A stretch of 64,000 nt of DNA from Sialis fuliginosa (GCA_961205875.1 OY540810.1:12524001-12588000), one strand, 5' to 3'; shown: positions 1 through 11,794, counted from the first letter of the stretch. Notes: a model not told the origin generated them from the sequence alone. A program made the numbers and translations.

Positions 1-727
1 ATTTACAAATAATTTTAATAATGATCATCCCAGTTATTTATGAAAATAAAAGCATTTATTATTACAACTGTCAATTAAATATGTAGATGTACTTATAGAA
101 ATAATAATATCTAAAACGTGTTCAACTGTTGAAATATCTATTCAGATTTATAATAAAAACATTCGAAAAAATTCACAGAATAGAATTAAAATATATCTCG
201 AACAGTAACAAAAACAACAATTAATGTAATGTTATTTATATTAAATTTCTTAACAGAAAGTGTTAATTTATGTAATTTCTTCTATATCATTATGTATAAA
301 AAAGTCTTGTGCCGGCCAGGGCAGTTTCTTATTGAAATTATACTTCTTTATATTTACATATTTAATAATTTCTGATAATATATAATACAATTTTATTTCT
401 TTTTAACATATTTCTGCAGAACTAAGGTTGGCTATTTTTTGGGAAAAAACCGTGTGCACGCTTTCAGGTGGTTCAGGTAAGTTGATCACGTGAGACAACG
501 AACGAATGTACGTGACTGTTCCACTGGGCCGCTGTGTGTCCCCTCGGGCATATGTCGATAGGTATGTGTGTGTGTATGTTTAAAATATAGGCCAAGTTCG
601 CAGTTTCCTGGAAACAAACACACATTCGACATATGCACATCATTATTAAAGCCACAGAGTCGGGATTCAGTATTTTATATTGGGTTGAAATTGTATCCTG
701 AATTTTGCACCTTCGGATATTTGAATT
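1..727. other. Intergenic, no gene seen
   Basis: AT-rich. The block at 240-340 ('aaaaaagtcttgtgccggcc' and neighbours) recurs at 38620-38720, so it is a dispersed repeat. A short GT-rich microsatellite is near 565-575. Open frames here are short and non-conserved. Confidence 0.6.
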
Positions 728-1480
728 ACTTCCATGTTCTGAAAGAAATGGAAGTATTGTAATACCATCGAAAAATCGTGTCCGAGAAAATGACAAATTC
801 TGATTGTACTAACTTCAAAACTTAAAGAAAAGTTAATTTCCGCATGGCGGCTGTGCGTGTGTCTGTGTGTCAGGATGTAGATTTTTTTTTCGTTCACGAT
901 AACTACCGTAAAAATGCACCGATCTAAATTATTTTTGGGGAAAATGTTTGTCTCAGTGAGTACTCCAGACCTATTGATTTTGGTGCTAATTGGATTAGGG
1001 GTTTTGGAAATATTAGAAATTTTGTAACTTTTTTCGTCTAAAAAGTGAATATTGCGAGTATTATCTCACTAATTTTGATAAGATTTGGTACATTTGCAGT
1101 TCAATTGAATCTAAGGGACATTTATTATTTGTACGTGCCTAAACAGCCGTTAAAGGGGTGAAAAACACACTTAAAATTTGAATTTTAAATACTAATATGT
1201 CATTAATTCATGCTACCTTGGAAACAAATGCAACTAAATTCAAATTGTCAAATTAGTTTTTCTACGAATGTGTTTTATGTTTTTGACATTAGAAAACTAA
1301 TATTTATATACAAATGGCAAAAAGAGCTGTAACCGTTGTAAGTATTTATGTTTTTTTAATGTATTACGATATGTATATTCATAGTAGTAGGTTATATAAG
1401 AAAATATTTTAAAAAATTTATATTTAAAAATTATTTAAAAAGATAGAAAGAACATGGAAGTCATGTATGGTTCTCCATAC
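728..1480 (+). mobile_element. MITE-like element (ACTTCCATGTTCT family), longest copy
   Basis: About 750 bp, with ACTTCCATGTTCT at the left and its inverse AGAACATGGAAGT at about 1449-1461, then a 'catgtatggttctccatac' tail. Homologous to 2795-3330 and 56497-57100, with short pieces at 12740-12805 and, reversed, at 14925-15065. Its open frames are not conserved between copies. Confidence 0.65.
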
Positions 1481-1573
1481 CGATATTTTTTAAATGTTAT
1501 ATTACCAAATTACCTGTACTTACTGAATTTAAATGGAAATAGCCTATAAAGTATTGATAGATTATACTTTATA

Positions 1574-1800
1574 GTCTACTAGCGCATTGCACCCGGTTTT
1601 ACCCGGGGATATTAATTTAATTAAACATAAAGTAATCATGCCCACCCAACATGCCCACAACACACGGTTCATCGCAAATTGTTTTTCCCGACTTCACAAC
1701 ATATTCACAAATTATACACCTAAACTTAACCTATCCATTAGTGAAAACCGGAATAAAATCCGTTCAGTAGTTACTGAGAATATTGTGTAAAACAATTGAA
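1574..1800 (+). repeat. Short interspersed element ('accggaataaaatccgttca' type)
   Basis: Begins 'ctagcgcattgcacccgg' and contains 'ccattagtgaaaaccggaat' + 'aaaatccgttcagtagttac'. Copies at 13990-14220 (same strand) and 30780-30960 (reverse). Confidence 0.6.
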
Positions 1801-2254
1801 ATCAATTTCGATATTTTACTTTTCATGGAAGTCAAATGTTTCTTCATATATTAATTTTCAATCAATATATTTTAAAATATTTAATTGTAGACATGTGTAA
1901 AAAATCATTCAATTGTTTGACAAAATATTTGAAAGAAACATGCTCATAATAACCTATATTAAATAAAATATTGAAACCGTAAATTCTTGTAAATTATAAA
2001 ATTCTTTATTCCATGGCTGCTATGTTTTTATATAAATGACACTTGTATACTGTTACATCATGGAAACAAAACACGATTTGATAATGATTTGTTTAGTCTT
2101 TTGATGTTAAATTTTAGGTTTTCATAAAATATTAATATCCACGATACTGCTCAGAAAAATGATCTAACTATTGGTGAAAACCACATTGAAATCGGTTAAG
2201 TAATTCCCGAGTCTATAAGCCTCATATAAACGAACATTAATTTTTATATATTCG

Positions 2255-2680
2255 ATTTATACCTCGCATTGCGTTGAAGATGAGTTCTAGGAAAACTGGT
2301 TGAATATTGAAATGATGATTTCCTTGCAAAACCTAAGAAAAATGGATTATTCAAATGACGTAAATATGCAAAAATTTTACTAGTAGGTATATCAATCTAT
2401 TTATATCAGACCTCCCTTTGCGTCGGGGATGTGTTCTTGAAAAACTATAGATGCATATTGAAATGATGAATGAAAAATGGATAATTTAAATGATAAAAAA
2501 ATGCAAAATTTTACTAGTGTATCTATCTATCTATATTAGGCCTCACTTTGCGTTGGGGATGCGTTCTAGGAAAATTGAATGCATATTGAAATGACGATTT
2601 TTTTTCGAAACCCGCAAAAAAATGGTATATTCGAACGACGACGTGTAAATAAGCGAAATTTCACAACTGAAATAGATTAA
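2255..2680 (+). repeat. Three tandem units of about 140 bp
   Basis: Each unit has 'cctc(gc/cc/ac)tttgcgt(t/c)gg(g)gatg(t/c)gttct', then 'gcatattgaaatga', 'aaaatggata' and 'gcaaaattttac' (starting near 2258, 2400 and 2537). The three differ at many sites, so the array is old. No coding content. Confidence 0.65.
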
Positions 2681-2794
2681 TTTGTTTTAATTAGTTAGTT
2701 AATGTAACTCAGTATCGGACTAAATGGGGGAGGGTCCACCCCTTAGGCTTCAGTGCTTAGAGAACCCTGATGTTTTATTAAATTTAGTTAGAGT

Positions 2795-3330
2795 TTGACA
2801 AGTAAAGAATTTTTCGTTTGCGATAACTACTGTAAAAATACACCGATTTGAATTATAATTCAAATCGGTGTCGAGTACACCAGATCTATTAGAGGTTTTA
2901 GAAATATTCGTTATTTTGTACTTATTATCGTCTAAAAAGTGAACGTTGTGAGTATTATCTCACTAATAAGACTTGGTACACTTGTAGTTCAATCGAACCT
3001 AAGAAACGTGCCTAAACTTTCATTGAAGGGGTGAAAACCACCCTTAAAATTAGAATTTTAAATACTAATATAAATACGTCTACTAATTCATGTTGCCTTC
3101 GAAATAAATATAACTAAATTCAAATTATCAAATTAGTTATTCTACAAATGTGTATTATATTATTGACATTACGGCATTAGAAAACTAATATTTATAGTGC
3201 AAAGGTGAGTTTAATTTCTGATAAATCCTACTGAAAATTTTCATATATGTACATATTAAAAATGATATAAAAATATATTATAGAAGATGGAAGTCGTGTA
3301 TGGTTTTCCATACAGTTAATTCTATATGAA
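2795..3330 (+). repeat. Partial ACTTCCATGTTCT-family element with a palindrome
   Basis: It shares 'cgataactactgtaaaaat', 'tattatctcactaat' and 'ggtgaaaaccacc' blocks with 728-1480 and ends in a 'gtgtatggttttccatac' tail. A 32-bp perfect palindrome at 2840-2871 replaces about 60 bp present in the other copies. Confidence 0.65.
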
Positions 3331-3854
3331 ATCGAGCATTATTGGTCAAATTTTGAGATACTTGCACTCGTCATTATTAAATAATTTTGAAAAACAGTTT
3401 TTTCGAGATAACGATTAATTTAATAACCAAAAATCAAAATAAACGAATTAGAAACGATAACTCAAAGTGCGGTAACAAACAATAGGTCGTATAAACAGAC
3501 ATCCCGACCAAAATCACTCATAGAGTTAAGCACTTAACATTACAATGGTTAACCCATAAGCATGTGTATAATACATATATACGAACAGTTTATCATTTAT
3601 TATTATATGTATACCTATATGGTTATAGTTACCCTTTGTTACTCAAAGGGTACACAGTTTAAAATGATTCAGAATACAATATTAATGTGATGGACATGAT
3701 TGAGTTATTTTTTATGGTGATTATTATGTTTTATAAGTGCATATATTGATTTGAAATTTTGTTTTTTTAAATCATTCTATTGTAATGTTAATGTTACATA
3801 TATTACATTTTTATTAAATACATACTTCGCAATTTGATTTGATAACAATGCAAT
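3331..3854. other. Intergenic, no gene seen
   Basis: AT-rich unique sequence. A small hairpin 'taccctttg...caaagggta' sits near 3629-3652. No coding signal. Confidence 0.6.
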
Positions 3855-4030
3855 CCATACTATTAATAATATAAATGCGAAAGTATGTCTGTCTGTCTGA
3901 AACCTTTTCACGACTAAGCTGCTGAACCGATCTTGATGAAATTTGGCATCCAGAGTTTTGTAGTCCGAAAAATTGATTAGATAAAAAAAAATACAAATTC
4001 TACGCGGATAAAGTCGCGGGTAACAGATTA
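3855..4030 (+). mobile_element. SINE/Helitron-like short element
   Basis: 'aatataaatgcgaaag', 'tgtctgtctgtctga', 'gctgaaccgatcttgatgaa' and the terminal 'gtcgcgggtaacag'. Same family as 10167-10520. Confidence 0.65.
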
Positions 4031-4149
4031 AAAGTTTTATTATAATTTTCAAATACATTTATAATATTTTTTTAAAGATTATTTGAAATGATTTTATTTA
4101 ATTATGTTATATACACATAAAACAAATCTTTCTAACTGATAATAGGTAT

Positions 4150-4570
4150 AAAATAAAAAAGACGGATAAGTGTGAGTAGAAGTCGCGCCCTGAATGTTCC
4201 GTACAGTTATATAAAACTTCATTATTGATAATAGTTAGTTACGTAGACAATGAACTTTACGTACACACTGTATCAAAGAAACCGCAAAATTGAGTTTACC
4301 ACGTAATAATTTCACATATTAGATTATTTCCTTTTCTTGTGCTATGAGACCTTCCTTCGTACCAAATTTCAAGATTCTAGATCAAAGTAACCTATAGATT
4401 TTGATGAATTAGCAAAATACACCGTACCTTTTTATTGCAAAATTAGAATCTTGATTTTTTTATAGGACTATGGGACTGTAAACTTTAATATTTGATATTA
4501 ATTTCAACTTGATACTTTTAGCCATTCCTGAGACAGACAGATAGACAGACGAACAATAAAGTGATCCTTT
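4150..4570 (+). repeat. Retroposon-like repeat ('gcgccctgaatgttccgta' type)
   Basis: Starts 'agacggataagtgtgagtag' and ends 'gacagacgaacaataaagtg' + 'atcc'. A shorter copy is at 20698-20885. In Lepidoptera I know similar text as the tail of non-LTR/SINE-like repeats; that origin is inference. Confidence 0.5.
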
Positions 4571-5149
4571 TTTCATGTTGAAACCTAAAACATATAAATC
4601 CATTTCAATTACGTACAAAAATAAAATCATAAACTATAATTTATCGAGTGGTCAGTTATTATTTGATTTTAATAAAGAAGGGTGATTTTTCAGTGGTCGT
4701 GGTTATACAATACCCATATATCATCACACTCTAGGTCCAATATGTGGTTTATATAATATATAACATATCGAATGCGCCAGCCCACCCGATCATACTTATA
4801 TAGTGTTTTTTTCCACGTTTTTCCCTTTTATTTGAATGTAAAGGCCAGTTCAGACAAATGTTGTAGTAATCGATTCCTTGTGCATTTTTTAGGGGAAGGG
4901 TATGATTTATGGGACGTATTTTTGAACACAGATTATGTGCAGTTTTTTTATGCAATGTTGCAGTCTGGAATTCAGAAACTTTCGTAGAGTTTTCTTTTTT
5001 ATTCTTGGGAGATTATTGTAGAAGTATAAAGAAGAATGAATTAGAATTCTATATTTTAAATAAGTACATCTTTTCTGTGTTAAAATGATTACTTATACAA
5101 AACCATTTGAAAAGTTTTAAATACCAGAGAAGGAACAAATAAATATTAA

Positions 5150-5452
5150 TATATAAAAACGTTGGTGCGTATGTATGCGATCTCATCAGGCCTAAATCAC
5201 TGGACGTATCGAAGCCATTTTCACACCATATGTTCGTTTGGTGCTCCGATAAGTTTTTTTTTTGATCCGGTAGGTGGCACTGAGGTCGAGATATTTACAA
5301 AAATGTTTATTTATAATCTTATTTTTAAACAAATTATTTTTCGACAGAAAAACGTTTGTCGGGTCAGTTAAAACAACAATTACAACCCTCCATACGTGAC
5401 AGAGGGTAAAATATTAACTCCCGCGCGAAGCTAAGACGGATTCGCTAGTTTT
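5150..5452 (+). repeat. Short interspersed element ending in 'ggattcgctagt'
   Basis: 'cgttggtgcgtatgtatgcg', 'ttttgatccggtaggtggca' and the end 'ccgcgcgaagctaagacgga'. A CTAGT-like terminus after a GC-rich tail suggests a Helitron- or RTE-derived element. No second full copy in the window. Confidence 0.45.
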
Positions 5453-5694
5453 TTAGTTTTATTAATATACCCCGTTGAAAGTACGTTTGTTTTCTCTATT
5501 ATAATATCGGAAATAACTCGAATAAAATAATTAGTGACTAAGAAACCACAGTTTATTCGTTTTCCAATAGTAACTAATAACTTATTTAATGTCCAGTATT
5601 GCACACGCCTAAAGAAACAACAAAATATTGAATTTTTGTCAAGATACTAAATAGAGTCGATTCATTCAATGAAAAATTCATTAATTACAAATCC

Positions 5695-6612
5695 CTACTA
5701 GCTATTTATATTTAAAAAGTTATAAGAATAAAGTGTTCAAATTACAATAAGAAAATAAATCACAAAGAATTTATAATTATTAAACAAGCGCGCAGGTAAA
5801 TGGTAAAGAAATAGAATTGAATAATAATTTAAATCTTTGAAACGTAGAAATATTTCCTATCTATACTAATTTTCCAAAAATTGCAAGTAAAAGGTTAAAA
5901 TTATAATAATATAACAAATCAAATATAACTGTTTTAACTTTTGTTTTATAAGCAAGTGCGCAAGTAAAGGGTTGAAAAATAGAGTAGAATGTTATTTTAA
6001 AGCATTCACCATACATATCTCTTCTACAAAGTTGGAAGTCTTTACTTAAAATAACAATAACAAAATAAATTGCAAATATTTAATTTATAAGCAAATGAGC
6101 AAGTAAAGGGTTGAAAAATAGAGTAGAATATATTTTAAATCATAGAATCGTACATAGACATCTTTTCTACCGATACTTATATTTAAAAGTTGCAAGTAAA
6201 GGGTTTTAATTACAATAATAAAATAAAGCTCAATTAATATTATTTTTGAAAACATTTGTTTTATATAGACAAGTGCGTAAGTAAAGGGTTGAAAAATAGA
6301 GTATAATGTTATTTACAAAGTTACAAGTAAAGGGTTAAAGTTACAATAATAAAATAAACTACAAATACATTTTTTTAACATTTGTTATATAAGCAAGTTC
6401 GTAAGTAAAGGGTTGATAAATAGAATAGAATGTTATTTTAAAGTATTGCGCCATACATGTATCTTCTACAAAGTTGGAAGTAAAGGGTTAAAATTAAAAT
6501 AATTAAATAAATTATAAATAATTTTATTTTTTTAATAATTGTTATATAAGCAAGTGAGCAAGTAAAGGGTTGATAATAGAATAGAATGTTATTTTAAAAC
6601 GTTGCACCGCGT
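5695..6612 (+). repeat. Minisatellite array with AAGTAAAGGGTT motif (6-7 units)
   Basis: Units begin near 5782, 5950, 6089, 6268, 6391 and 6548, with a partial unit before. Each has 'aagcaagtg(c/a)gcaagtaaagg', 'gttgaaaaatagagtagaat', then 'caaagttggaagtaaagggt' and an 'acaataataaaataaa' tract. Unit length varies from about 122 to 180 bp through internal deletions. The array is followed by a GC-richer block 6600-6690. Confidence 0.8.
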
Positions 6613-7394
6613 CGCGTTGTAGACAGTCGAGAGAAAGTATGTGGTAGAAACAGCAGAAGCTATCGTCCTCGTGTCTAAGGGGAGCAAAGAGTTAATATTG
6701 ATCCGTTTTTTTATTTGAGTCACCCCCACGTTTTTTTTCACCCTCGAGTTTTTTCATCCCCGGATGAATGTTTCTATAGCAACTGTACAGCAGGTGCCAG
6801 TCGGCGTGCTACAAGTTCATATTCTCTCACTTACTCAAAGTGTTGTGTACAGCGAAACACTTAACCAAACAAAATTACTCTACCGATTATTTTTTTAAAT
6901 TTCACAACACGAATTTCTTATTTAATATAATAACTAATATTTAGTTTTCAATATTAATTATATTCAATTAAAAATTGGGTTTGCAATTTTATATTACATA
7001 TACGAGTATTAACTAACGAACTGCCCATTCGCGGCTTCACTCGCGTAATATTTATATTAATTGTGTACTGACAAATTTCAAATTCAAGGGGCCCCAAGCA
7101 AAAATGTATGTGTGACTCACCACCCAACTAAATTATTTATTGAATCACCAAATTACTTTTGTTTTTTAAATTGATTTTTTCAGATAAAGCAATATCCAAA
7201 ATAATCACAAAAATGTACATTTCCGATCTAAATATCCCGGAATATTGACAAAATTTTCCTTTTATTAATTACGAGGGGGGAGGAACGTTCTTAAAAATAT
7301 GTGGATATATTGCGGGCAGACAAATATTCAAACAGACACAAACACCTTCCATTTTAAAAGAAAGAAGAAGAAGTTTCACTTCAAATTGACAAAT
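6613..7394. other. Intergenic, no gene seen
   Basis: 6613-6850 is higher-complexity sequence ('cagtcgagagaaag', 'ccccacg', 'gtacagcaggtgccagtcgg'). After it, a 'gcggcttcactcgcgt' element end at 7025-7045 marks a SINE-like fragment. No conserved reading frame. Confidence 0.5.
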
Positions 7395-7697
7395 TGCAAA
7401 TAACATGCTAATGATTACAAAATGATAAGTACCAATACACAAAAGTTATAAAATAAAGAATCGTAAAATTGTAAACAATGTAAAGCAGATGCTATGATAA
7501 TATAATAATTAATTTAAATGTAACACCCATAACAATCGGTTATCAAATTAAGCTATTTTAGAGTTAAGTGTCTATATATTATGATTCAGTAATGGCAGTA
7601 TGTAATCAAATATCTAAAAATAATTCTAATTTAGTACATTTAATTAAACAAGTGTTCAACACCGGGGTATTGTCCAAGACTGGTACCAGTACCAAAT
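7395..7697 (+). repeat. Partial GGTACTGGCACC-type MITE
   Basis: The right half of the family runs from 'tgctaatgattac' through 'gtaaagcagatgct' to 'ccaagactggtaccagtacc'. The left half is missing. Confidence 0.7.
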
Positions 7698-8185
7698 ATC
7701 GCGGTAAGGTATAAATAAGGCAAATTTAAAAACTAGGTACATGTTAAAAAAAATATTAATTATATATATTTATTTAAAAAATTGGTCAACTAAAAATTAC
7801 CCAAGTCTTTTTTAAAGTTTCACACATAGATAGTATATACATTATTAGACATAAAATGATATGCGTTTATAAATATTATAAATACTCAATATATTAAAGG
7901 GTTCTCTTTAAAATGCTCGTATCCACACGCATGCACTCATTCAGAATGTATTGATAGATTCGTCAGCTTTTTTATTGTCGATTCCCCGATCATTTTCATG
8001 CCGTTGTTAAAGGCTTATGTTCAAACATATGTTACACACTCATACACACATACACACATACCTGATTAGTGGTGAAATATCATGCGTTCATAATAGTTTT
8101 GTTGTGTGTTTTATATTTCATTTAAATTCGATCGGAAAGGTTAGTGGAATCTTATAACAGACATCAATGCTATAGGCTATTGATT

Positions 8186-8615
8186 TAAATATGTATGTAA
8201 TAAGGTTTCGGAGGAATGATAGGGGGGGGAGGGGGGAAAGGTCATAAGATCTTATGTCAGGGATGTGTTTGAAGTGTTACTTACGTAAGTTTCTTATTTA
8301 TTAATAGTTATTTTAAAGTACGTTATTTTAAGCTAAGCTTTTAAATAAGTATATATAATAGAGTTTCGAAGGAATGGGGGGGGGGGGCGTAAGATCTTAC
8401 GTCAGAGAAGAGTTAGTTACGTAAGTTTCTTATTTGTTGTTAGTTATTTTAAAATACGTTAATTTAAGCTACAGCTTTTTAAAAAAGTACATGTAATAGG
8501 ATTTTGGATTTTTGTTGAGGATGTGGGAACTAGGGAAGAGTATGGAGAGTTAGTTACGTAAGTTTCTTATTTGATGTTAGTTATTTTTAAATACGTTAAT
8601 TTAAGCGCTTGAGTA
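8186..8615 (+). repeat. Three tandem units with G-runs and an AAGATCTTA core
   Basis: Units start near 8186, 8341 and 8480. Shared text: 'agg(t)ttt(c/g)g', a poly-G stretch, '(t/c)gtaagatcttacgtcag' and 'ttacgtaagtttcttattt', then 'tacgttaatttaagc'. Period about 140-155 bp. The third unit has lost its G-run. Confidence 0.75.
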
Positions 8616-9059
8616 ATTTTGGTTAATAAAGAATTGTTTTTTTTACTCACGCACGGTAAGTTATAAAAATAAATAAAAATATTTCTGGTTAACTAAGATA
8701 AAAGATACAAAAATTAATGGGGCATAAATTATACAACTTTTATCTGAAACATTTTTTTTTACTCTCATTGTTTCAAAAATAGTTTGAAAAATTTAAAAAT
8801 CCACAAGAGTATATAAACATCGTTTCTGATGGTAAGATCGTATTTAAAAATAGAATATTTTCATGTCAGGCAAATTAATCCTAAACATAAAATTTCACCC
8901 TTATATATCGTTTTTGAGTTACAATATCTACAGACCGACCGACAGACACATAAACATCATGGCGAAAATAGTCAGAATGTATTCAGGGAAGGTTAAAATC
9001 GATAATTACATCAAAATCCGAAATTCGAAAAAAAATCGCCTTTACATGGCAAATTTTCA

Positions 9060-9375
9060 GTTATAAAATTTTTTTTAAAAATCGATCTTAAAATTATAAT
9101 ATCTCTAAGTTAAAAATAAAAAAAATTACGTATGAAGAGATAGGGGGGGGGGGGGGGTGAAAAATGTCATTAATGGAAGCTCTTTTATAAAATAAAAATG
9201 AACAATTTTTCAGTTTTAAAAAAATTAGTTTTTCCTTGAAAAAAAATTCAATCTTAAAATTATAATATCTCAAAATTAAAAATAGGAAACTTTATGTAAT
9301 GAAGGAGGAGGGGGGGGGGGGGGTTGGAAATATCATTAATGGAAGCTCCTTTATAAAATAAAAATGAAATGATGT
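9060..9375 (+). repeat. Two tandem units of about 165 bp with poly-G tracts
   Basis: Each contains 'cttaaaattataatatctc', then a run of 14-15 G (9143-9157, 9310-9323), 'tcattaatggaagctc' and 'ttataaaataaaaatgaa'. The left neighbour 8870-9060 belongs to the 'tttcacccttnnatatcgtttttgagttac' repeat family also seen at 29430, 40625 and 46140. Confidence 0.65.
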
Positions 9376-9641
9376 ATAAGTTAATATATACGACATGAAA
9401 TAAGTTATTCCTAAATGATATCCTGTCATCAAGGATAACATACAATTACTTTATAAGGAAACAAATTAAGGTAGAGCAATTAAAAGCTTTTAAATACTTA
9501 ATTTAAATTTTCATTGCCGTAAATGCTATTAACATATTTAGGATAGCAAAGAGAAGTAGAGATTAAAAAAATAATTTAAATAAAACGTCAAGGAACGGTC
9601 AAAAACATTTCATTAATTTTAATTTTAATTATCTTTTCAGT

Positions 9642-9788
9642 TTTGCAAGCAACGATAAAAGCAATGTGAGTGAGGAAATTAATATGAACAAAGTTTTCTT
9701 CGCAAGAAAAAGGAATCTACACAGACACAAGAAATTATCATCAAGTTTACGTCAAAGACACAGAAGAGCACCGAAAAAAATAAATTAA
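9642..9788 (+). CDS. Possible orphan terminal exon, very basic peptide
   Basis: After a good acceptor (tatcttttcag at 9630-9640) an open stretch of 48 codons runs to TAA at 9786-9788. The end of the peptide is rich in Arg, Lys and His (RNLHRHKKL, then RQRHRRAPKK). Base composition is richer in C and G than its surroundings, and no similar copy exists in the window. It could be the last coding exon of a gene lying to the left, a decayed exon, or chance. I do not recognise the protein. Confidence 0.2.
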   Translation, partial: FASNDKSNVSEEINMNKVFFARKRNLHRHKKLSSSLRQRHRRAPKKIN

Positions 9789-10094
9789 AAAATATCATTA
9801 ACTCTTTGTAAAAGAATATTTCTCTTATCTCGGCATTGCAGAGAAATGTAAATTAAAAATATTTGCATGGGGTAATGGAGACGGCTTTTTACAGATACGT
9901 ATATACCTAAATGTAAATTAGTGTGTATAGATATCGTTTTACATTCGCTCTAACATGTTCTTCTTATTCTTATTTCACGGAGTCGCCCGTCCAAATTATA
10001 CACTTGATTATTTTCATTAACTTGCACTCATAAAACATATTTAACATTATTGTAACAATGTTATAAATTATACTATGCTTTATTATAAAAAAAG
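9789..10094. other. Intergenic, no gene seen
   Basis: AT-rich, apparently unique. If the exon at 9642-9788 is real, this would be its 3' untranslated region; no canonical AATAAA stands out close by. Confidence 0.4.
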
Positions 10095-10166
10095 GCTAAG
10101 GTACTGGCATCAGTCTTGGACTATACCCCTGTGTTGGCCACTTGTTTAATTAAATGTACTAAATCC

Positions 10167-10520
10167 ATACTAATATTATAAATGCAAAAGTGTAACTGTC
10201 TATCTGTCTAACTATATGTTACCTTTTCACGCGGTTAAATGCTGAACCGATCTTGATGAAATTTCGCAGGGAGATAGCTTACATCCACTTTATATCACAA
10301 AAATTGTATCTAGAAAAATGTATTAGATAAAAAAATGGAAGTGTGACTTTTGTACGCGCGACTCGTTTTATTGACTAATATAAAATCATAACATGAAATA
10401 TGAATTACTTAATCTTCTTCTTCATGAGTGACAGCTCCTACCTAACATAAATTCTACGTAAACCATAAACTTCTTACTATATAAATGACGCGAACGAAGT
10501 CGCGGGTGTCAGCTATATTT
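10167..10520 (+). mobile_element. SINE/Helitron-like short element
   Basis: It starts 'catactaatattataaatgc', contains 'gctgaaccgatcttgatgaa' and ends 'gcgaacgaagtcgcgggtg'+'tcagct'. It is inserted in the GGTACTGGCACC-type repeat: the flanks 'aaatgtactaaat' and 'tatttgattactgcg' are continuous in other copies. It belongs with 3855-4030, 18340-18436 and 27230-27525. Confidence 0.7.
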
Positions 10521-10641
10521 TTTTATATTTGATTACTGCGATTACTAAATCATAATATATATAGACAATTTACTGTAAAACAGCTTAATTTTATAACAAT
10601 CGGCCAATGGGTGTCAAAATGGTGGACATTTAAACTAATTA

Positions 10642-11794
10642 CACTACTTTACAAAAAAAAAATTGTGTTTACCCAAACATAAGTTTATACCGAATTCAAT
10701 TTCTGTCAACCTCTTATCACAAAATTATATGTAACATATTTTCATCACGTCAACTTTTTAAATATACCCACATAAAGTTTTGAAAGAATCTTATTCGTAG
10801 CGTCTAGTTTATCACTCGTTATTGTTGTATTTAGGTAATTGTTAAAGATTGAACGTGTTTTAAAAATGTCCTCAAGACAGTGTAAATTAAGTCCAAACAA
10901 CTTTTGCTATGTTTGTGGTAAAATTATTCTAACAAAGACGAAGAGATCAATTACAGAAGCAATAAAACGGGCATATTTCCAATACTTTCAAATTTTGATA
11001 ACAAATCTTGATAATAAATGGGTTCCTGGAGTAGTATGTGAAAATTGTAGAAGTATATTAACTAACTGGGCTGCAGTAAATAAAAAATACTTGCAATTTG
11101 GAGTAATTTGGAGTTTCAATGATGTAGAGAGAACCAACGCATCACGCTACGGACTGTTACTTGACAAAAATGGGTCTGCTTTTGAATATTTAAAAGCCGT
11201 CTAATCTCTCTGATGCTAAAATTAAAGAAGGAATATTTGTGGGTCTCCAAATAATAAAAATATTAAAGGATAACAATTTTGACCGTCACTTATCCAGTGT
11301 TAAAAAAGATGCTTGGTATTCTTTTAAAGCGGTAGTGGCAAATTTATTGGGCAACAACAAAACAGAATTATGAAAAAATTGTATCCAATTTATTGAATAA
11401 TTACCACAAAATAGGTGTCAACATGTCGTTAAAAATTCATTTTTTACACTTGAAAACCTAGGAACCGTAAGCGATGAACATGGTGAACGTTTTCATCAAG
11501 ATCTAAAGTCCTATGAAGAGAGGTACCAAGGTTTTTGGAATAAAAATATGTTAGTCGATTACTGCTAGAGTACCTTTAGAGAAACTGACACTAATCAATA
11601 TAAAAGAAAAAGTAATTTGTGCCACTTTTGATTGTCTTAAGATTTAAATAGGTATGTAAAAAATGTGAAATATAATTATTATAAAATTTAAAAAACTTGA
11701 CGTCCCATTTTTTTCCACTTCAACATTCAAGGGTGACTTACTCTACCGATTCTCATTGGTTTCATCCATGAGAAAAAAACGTTGTAAAGTAGTG
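10642..11794 (+). mobile_element. TIR DNA transposon (CMC/Chapaev-like), internally deleted
   Basis: Perfect 13-bp inverted ends CACTACTTTACAA (10642-10654) and TTGTAAAGTAGTG (11782-11794) are flanked by TTA on both sides (10639-10641, 11795-11797). It interrupts the repeat family of 21222-21762, whose uninterrupted copies read 'aattattagt' at this point, so the 3-bp duplication is verified. CAC...GTG termini with a 3-bp duplication fit the CMC group (CACTA/Mirage/Chapaev); the assignment is inference. It carries a decayed cysteine-rich gene at 10866-11631. 1153 bp, much shorter than an intact element would be. Confidence 0.82.
10866..11631 (+). pseudogene. Decayed transposon protein gene (CYVCGK family)
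   Basis: The N-terminal part (10866 to about 11110) reads MSSRQCKLSPNNFCYVCGK..., with CxxC (CYVC) and a second CxxC (CENC) that look like a zinc-binding module. From about 11150 the similarity jumps to the C-terminal part of the same family: DAKIKEGIFVG, a WxSFKAVVxNLLGN block, MSLKIHFLH, then DEHGERFHQD and YEERYQG. About 250 codons of the middle are missing. A stop at 11202-11204 and at least two later frameshifts and stops separate the rest. I recall this as a 500-600 aa protein family, multi-copy in arthropods and fish and mostly annotated 'uncharacterized'; here it is carried by a TIR transposon. Non-functional. Confidence 0.8.

Noticed and set aside
728-1480. LINE or other coding retroelement
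   Set aside because: Copies share sequence but no conserved reading frame, and the ends are inverted repeats, which favours a non-autonomous DNA element.
5695-6612. CRISPR-like array
   Set aside because: Eukaryotic context. Units are long, variable and similar along their whole length, with no unique spacers between identical short repeats.
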